NCBI GenBank assembly: GCA_025617745.1
Contig: CM046861.1
Location: 15,280,563-15,344,562 of the forward strand
DNA length: 64,000 nucleotides
Direction: 5' to 3'
Source: Heliocidaris erythrogramma
Lineage: Eukaryota; Echinodermata; Echinoidea; Camarodonta; Echinometridae
The notes under the pieces: generated by a model
Seen by the model: only the letters and a program-made list of their open reading frames with translations
What the model was told of the DNA's origin: nothing
The model's database searches: none
Program-made: the position numbers and the translations under genes
In this document: positions 50,201 through 56,200 of the stretch, one piece after another
How positions within the stretch are numbered: position 1 is the first letter of the stretch
How the letters are laid out: every line of letters starts with the position of its first letter

Positions 50201-53200
50201 ACGATCACCTGGGCTGCTGCATCTCCGCCAAACGTCATTGGTATAACTTCACCCTGAATGGATAATGTGGAGCCTGGCATATCGATATGTGCACCTTGTT
50301 TATGGAGAAGATCTGCTCCCAACAACATATCATCATCAATTGGGGCCACATATATAAATTCATTTAACATATGTGTCCCTAGTGTCATTTGTACCGGTCC
50401 CACTATTATACCCTTCATTTTCATATCCCTCCCGGCAGCATTCAAAACAACAGTTTTAATAACTGGGGGAACGGGGTGAAGTGTCTGATAGACTCTATCG
50501 GACATGATAGTTACCTCTGCAGCGGTATCAACTATGGCACGAATCATCGTATCACCAATCGAGATGTTTATGCTAAAGATGGACGGTGAATTCATTCGGC
50601 AAACTACCACATCCGTGTCTAATTGGAAGTTTTTCTGAGGTGGTGGCCAAGGGGGTATCAGCCATGGACTGGGTTCCATTGGTGGCTCGGTCCCATCGGT
50701 ATTACAAGATGGTGAGAAATGTGGGAAGAGTTGCTTCTCACTGGAAGAAATGGTGGGAACCTTCCCCAGCATTCCTAATACACCATTGATGTCCTGACCA
50801 CCACCAGCCTGTTTGGATTCGTTGATGTTAGAGGTAACACAAGAGGAAACACTATCTACTCCAGTTTCCTGGAAAGGTGAATCCCTCTCTGATGCAACAG
50901 GGGAAATACCGGTCATCTCAGTCTCCTGAGAAGGCAAATCCCGTTCCGATGTAGCAGGGGAAACACCGATCATCCCAGTATCCGGGGAAGGTGAATCCTT
51001 TGGACACGTTGCAGCGTTATTTGAATCCAGAACAGGGCCGAGGTCCACATTTAATGGGATCGGGGCCGGACCTCCTCCTCCGATCCTGAGTCGTTTCCCT
51101 GTTCTTCATTGACAAAGGAAACAGTGGGCCTGGGTCCTCTCTCCGGACACTCCCTCTTAAAGTGCCCTGGCTTCCCGCAATGATAGCAGACATCATTCCG
51201 GCTGGGTGAACTGCTCCCTCGGGCAGGGGATACTCTGCTTCTCATGCGGGCCGGAGAAACCGCGAGTTTTTTTACACTCTCGGCTAGGCTTTGAACTGTC
51301 GCCTGCAAGGACCCTAGTGTCTCTAATTGTTTTAGCACTGTGTCCATTTTGCCCTCCAAAGACGAAACCCTCTTTTCCAGTGCATTAGTTGCTGGAGGGG
51401 TTGGGGGCGCACTGACTTTTCGGAACGTTGGGTCCAAGGGAGCCGCATCGGAATATGAAACTTGTTTCACCTCCTTCCTGGGCTTCCCATAAATGGCCCT
51501 ATGTGAATGCTGATACCACTTGACGAGATCAACAGCCTCTTCAACCGTTTTCGGTCTTGAGTTTAAGGCATGTTGACCTGCCTCTCTGTCAGCGGAGCCC
51601 TGACAGAAACGCATAACCACCTGTCGTTGAATGTATTCTTCAGGTAAATCTGGATACGCCTGTGCAGCCAAAGTCATTAGACGAGCAGCCCACTTCGCAC
51701 TGTTTTCGTCGGGGGTCTGCCTGGCGTAGGAGAAGTGCATTTGTGACACTTCTGGTAATTCGCGCAATGTGAAGCGCTTTTCAAGTTTGGCTACAAGAGT
51801 TTCATACGACACTTCGGGTTCGCGTTCCATTAAAGTGGTTAAGTATGTACTAGCTTCGCCCTCGAGGGTAAAACATAGATGAGTCCTCGATTGTCTAGAG
51901 TCCCACCTACTCTCACTGGCAAATAGCTTGAATTTAGTAATAAAAGCGTGCCAGTTTCCAGTCCCATTGAAAGTGATGGACTTGGGAAGAGAAACCAGTT
52001 TGGGTCTCTCCCCTTCCCTGATGCTAACACTCCTGGGTCTGGATGCTGCTGGGTGATGGGAAGCGGACACCGAGTCACGAGCTGATGTTTGAACTGTTCT
52101 GTTCACGGGGGGCGGTGATTCAAACGTCACACGATCGTGGCTTGATCGTCTTAACTCCCCTCTATGATCATACGATCTACGCGGGGATGATCTGCGATAA
52201 TCATCATCCCGCCTGTGATTATATGATCTACGTGGAGATGATCTATGATAATATTCCTCCCGTCTGCGATCATATCTGCGTGGAGAGTCATATCTATAGG
52301 ACATAAATCGTTGATCACACCTATATCGCCGAGGGGAGTCGTAACGTCCTCTAGAATCGCTACGATCTTCCCGATATCGGCGTGGGGAATCATAGTGTCG
52401 ATCCCTACTGTGATCATACCGATCTGTACTAATATATCGGTCTCTCCTATAATTCCGGGGTGAGCGATGGCGACTCTCTGGATGGTCTGACCGGGGGGAG
52501 CCATAGCGGTCCCATCGACGGTCTGATCCACCCCTGATCTCAGAATGATCGCGGTGCTTAGAACGGCTATTCCGCGACCTATTAGGGGGAGAATCCGAGT
52601 CCAAACCGTCACCCTCATGATACTTTGTTTTTCGAGAGACCCTCTGAGAAGAAGATGGAATCTTCCGCGGCGAGGGCCAAGTCACCGCTTTGTCCTTCGG
52701 ATTGGCAGGAGAGTTTTGTTCAGTCAACTTTGACTGCTTTCCTTCTTCTCCCACCACTTTTGACTGCTTACCCTCTTCTCCCACTGCTTTTGCGACATGT
52801 GGTGGTAACGAATCTTTAGGGTATGCATCAAAGGGATATGGAGAGAGGTTGCCTTTGTTGTCCGATGAGGTCCGCGGTAAAGACTCGCTAGCCCCAGCAG
52901 TGGACAGGTCATCAGACATGTCAGATGTACTTAACCTTTGCGTAAATGATGCAAAGTCAAAATACTCAGCCAATTCAGAGGGATTCCTCAAATGGGGAAT
53001 ATCCCTTAATGATTCAGCAGTGATATCGCTGGCCTCCCGAAGGGCTAGGATCCTTTCCGCGGTTGTCCTGCCAATACCAGGGACTGACAATAACTCTTCC
53101 GGCTCACAAAAATTTATCCGTATCTTGGACATAATTGTAAGCCTATAACTTAAGCAAACACCGGTGTGTTAATTAATCTATAAACGCAAGAAGTAAATAT

Positions 53201-56200
53201 ACAAAATAGAAACGAGTATATAAATTGCAAACACGAATATACTGTGTCAGTATACTAAGTATATTTAATACGCGCCAGATACAAAATACTAATTACGTAT
53301 CCCAATGCACAATAGATATGAAGCACGGAGATACGCCTGAAGGGCGTCAAAATATATTACAAATCGACATAGAGAGCGAACAAGCAGAAATTCATACACT
53401 CATACGAAATACAAGTATCGGTATATACTATAATAACTTATTACTAAGTATACTTACTCCCTGCTTGGTATACTTAAAAAAAAACAAAATCAGGACGAAG
53501 AAGAAAATGTTGCTCAACTGAAACCACCTATGAATAAACTATATGAACGACTCGGATCTTACGAGCATATAAAATTAAACAAGTATTATAAGCAAAGAAG
53601 AGAGCGTATATAATTGGCACATGTATAATTTACGCAACAGTTGCTAAGCCAGTAAGCTATTATTGCTCGATGATGCGCCAACAATTACCAGCAACGAGCA
53701 ATGAACAAGCGCAATTGACTATACAGACATCCAAACAAGAATACATTAAAGAATTGATGTCAGTATAAATGAACACAATGTTCACTTTCGCTGATTAGGT
53801 CACGACGTAGCTATTCTGCCACATTCAGACCAAAAACAATCAGCTTGCTTGAATTATATTTCTACAATTTATTAATTCTACACAAAATATAAATATTAAT
53901 GCTCAGAAATACTATCTTGCGCCAATTCTGAATCAATTCGGCTGACTGAAATCAGTCTTCCGAAATATCAATGTCCACGCTAAATATAATTTGGTGAACT
54001 TACACTACGCCTTAATTTTAATTGGTTTAATACCGTTGCTAAATAAAATAAAACTGTATACATAGCACGAAGCGAGAAGCCCAACACTTAAATTTGTAAG
54101 TGGGCCACACCACTATCACAACAATTTCCAAAGCGAAATACAATCAACAACGCATATAAACTAAGAGAGTAAGGCAGAAAATCAACTCAAATATAGAAAC
54201 CAAATAATTCAAACGGCAATAAAATAATTCAAGTAATTAAATGCGGTAACCTGTAAAACGGCAATAAGGAAATTCACTTTTCCAATTCACTCTTCCCTCC
54301 CCACTGACAAATTGGCGCTTCAAAATCGAGACACCAAAAATATATCGGAGGAATAAAATTACATCGCTAAATCACTCAAAATAAATATCAAACTTCAAAA
54401 CGGGTTTATTAATTGAAATAATCGACTTGCCCCTCTTAAATCCGTCACCGAAAGCCAAATTCAGCTAGGCATTTACGATTTGGTAAAAACCAATTAATTT
54501 TCCCGCCAAAATGTGGCTCCAAAATTCCAAGGCGCGGTAACACAAAAGGTTAGGCGCGGCACACAAAAGAACCCAATTTGCAAATAAATAGCGTGTACGG
54601 CACTCATAGGTACATTCCTATACTTCGTGTGTATAATGTAGGCAGTCATACACCTCATCTTTTTAAAACACCACTGCACAAAAGTCACCAATATTCACTC
54701 AAAATCGGCATTTAATTTTCAAAAACCGACCCCAAAATATCCAAGAAATACAATAAATTCAACTCACCAATGTTGGAAAAGATATTTACAAAAATGAAAT
54801 CCGCAATTTACTGTTGATTCTCGCGAAACGAGCTATCGGAGTCATTGTGTACATTTCCTGGTCGCCGCGGGCGCTGACATCTCCCCAAAAGAGTTTTGTC
54901 CTCAAAAATTCGGTCCCTATGGCGTACACGGAAAAGTTCCGATTTTCTGTGTGCGCGATCGTAAAGATCGATGTGCCCTTGCGATCCCGAGTTTCTTCGT
55001 GGACAAAAATTATATTGGCCGATTTTAGTCTAAGACATCGGCAGTTTGTAAACAACACGCGATCGCGAAACAAATCGGCGGGGATTTCTCCGGTTTTGGA
55101 CAAGATTTTGACTTTGGATTTTGCTGTAAATATCAAAAGTTCTTCCTAACGGCCATTTGAGGTAGGAGTGAGATTTTTAAGGGCTGGATTTGAAAGCAAG
55201 TATTTAAAATATTTATCTTATTTTCCCCCCCATACCTTTAGTACATGCCACAGAAAATACCAACTATTTTACAGAAATGTACCCGGGAGTGGTGTACGGC
55301 GTCCCTAGTTCCCGCCACGCCCGAATTCAAATTAGAGCTTTAAAATACCTAAATTACCTAGTAAACTACGGAAAAACTTAATTAAATAGCTTAAATATAC
55401 TGCAAATCTTAAAATACAGACAAAAAATAAACGTTACTCCACTTACAACCCTTCAATCACGTCTCACAGACGCGTCGAGGTTGCCATTCTCGCAACGTTG
55501 CCAGTAAAGTTAATTACAAGTATAATGCTGCAACTTTAAATAACTTAATTACACATAATCAGCGCAGCTTCGAAAAATAGTCGCAGCGCCATTTATAGTA
55601 AATCTCTACTATTAAAGTACAGACAACTATAGGAAAAGACACAGACCACTTATATAGGAAAAGACGCAGCCAACCCACCGTAATTTACCGGCACCTAGAC
55701 GAAGTAGCTTTGGTTACGGCGTAATGCTGAACGGTAGTTTGCTGACTGGTCGTTTCTATATCGGGTCGTGTCTTCATGCGCATATCTCCCGTGGCCCTCT
55801 CTTGTCTATCTATATATAGGTTCTCTGGCGTTCGTGCGTAGGCGCCGCTAATAAGAGACAACCCGCGTGCGCCCAACGCACGTACGTAAGGACCTGACCA
55901 CTCTTTCCTATAGTTCTTTATAAAGAACCTCGCCACTCATACACCAGCATTTCTACATACAATGTGTAATTTTTTTAAATAAAAACACCCTCAGACCTGC
56001 ACACTCGGAAATTCATTGATCTCAACACTTTCAAACACCACTAATCGAGACATAAAAGTGAAGGGATGGGACCAGGCAAAAATGAATGAACAGGGATGAC
56101 ATACCATGACATACGAGCAAAGTTATTGACTATATGACAAAGTTAAATGAATTAAAAAGTTAATTACAAACCTCTGCTTCGATTTCAGCAATCCTCTCTA

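Larger units (their letters stand above)
53133..55593 (-). other. Gypsy 5' leader, interrupted by MITE C copy 6
   Basis: About 2.46 kb between PBS and gag ATG (about 1.77 kb without the MITE). AT-rich, many short ORFs, no domain. Primer binding site TGGCGCTGCGACTATTTT starts 2 nt inside the LTR edge (55591 downward); the matching tRNA was not identified. Confidence 0.7.
45805..55912 (-). mobile_element. Full-length Ty3/Gypsy LTR retrotransposon with PHD-finger integrase
   Basis: 10.1 kb on the - strand: 5' LTR 55594-55912, PBS from 55591, a long leader interrupted by MITE C copy 6, gag 53132-51051, pol 51048-46720 in the -1 frame, PPT 46131-46124, 3' LTR 45805-46123. The LTRs are the same length and read as identical, and both ORFs are open, so the insertion is young and possibly autonomous. 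Domain order PR-RT-RNaseH-IN is that of Ty3/Gypsy (Metaviridae). No env-like ORF. It lies in DRG1 intron 1, in the same orientation as DRG1, 259 bp from exon 1. Confidence 0.95.

Noticed and set aside
52151-53148. ORFs of 62-155 residues overlapping gag on both strands
   Set aside because: Low-complexity alternates of the RS-like repeat; the gag frame has the domains.
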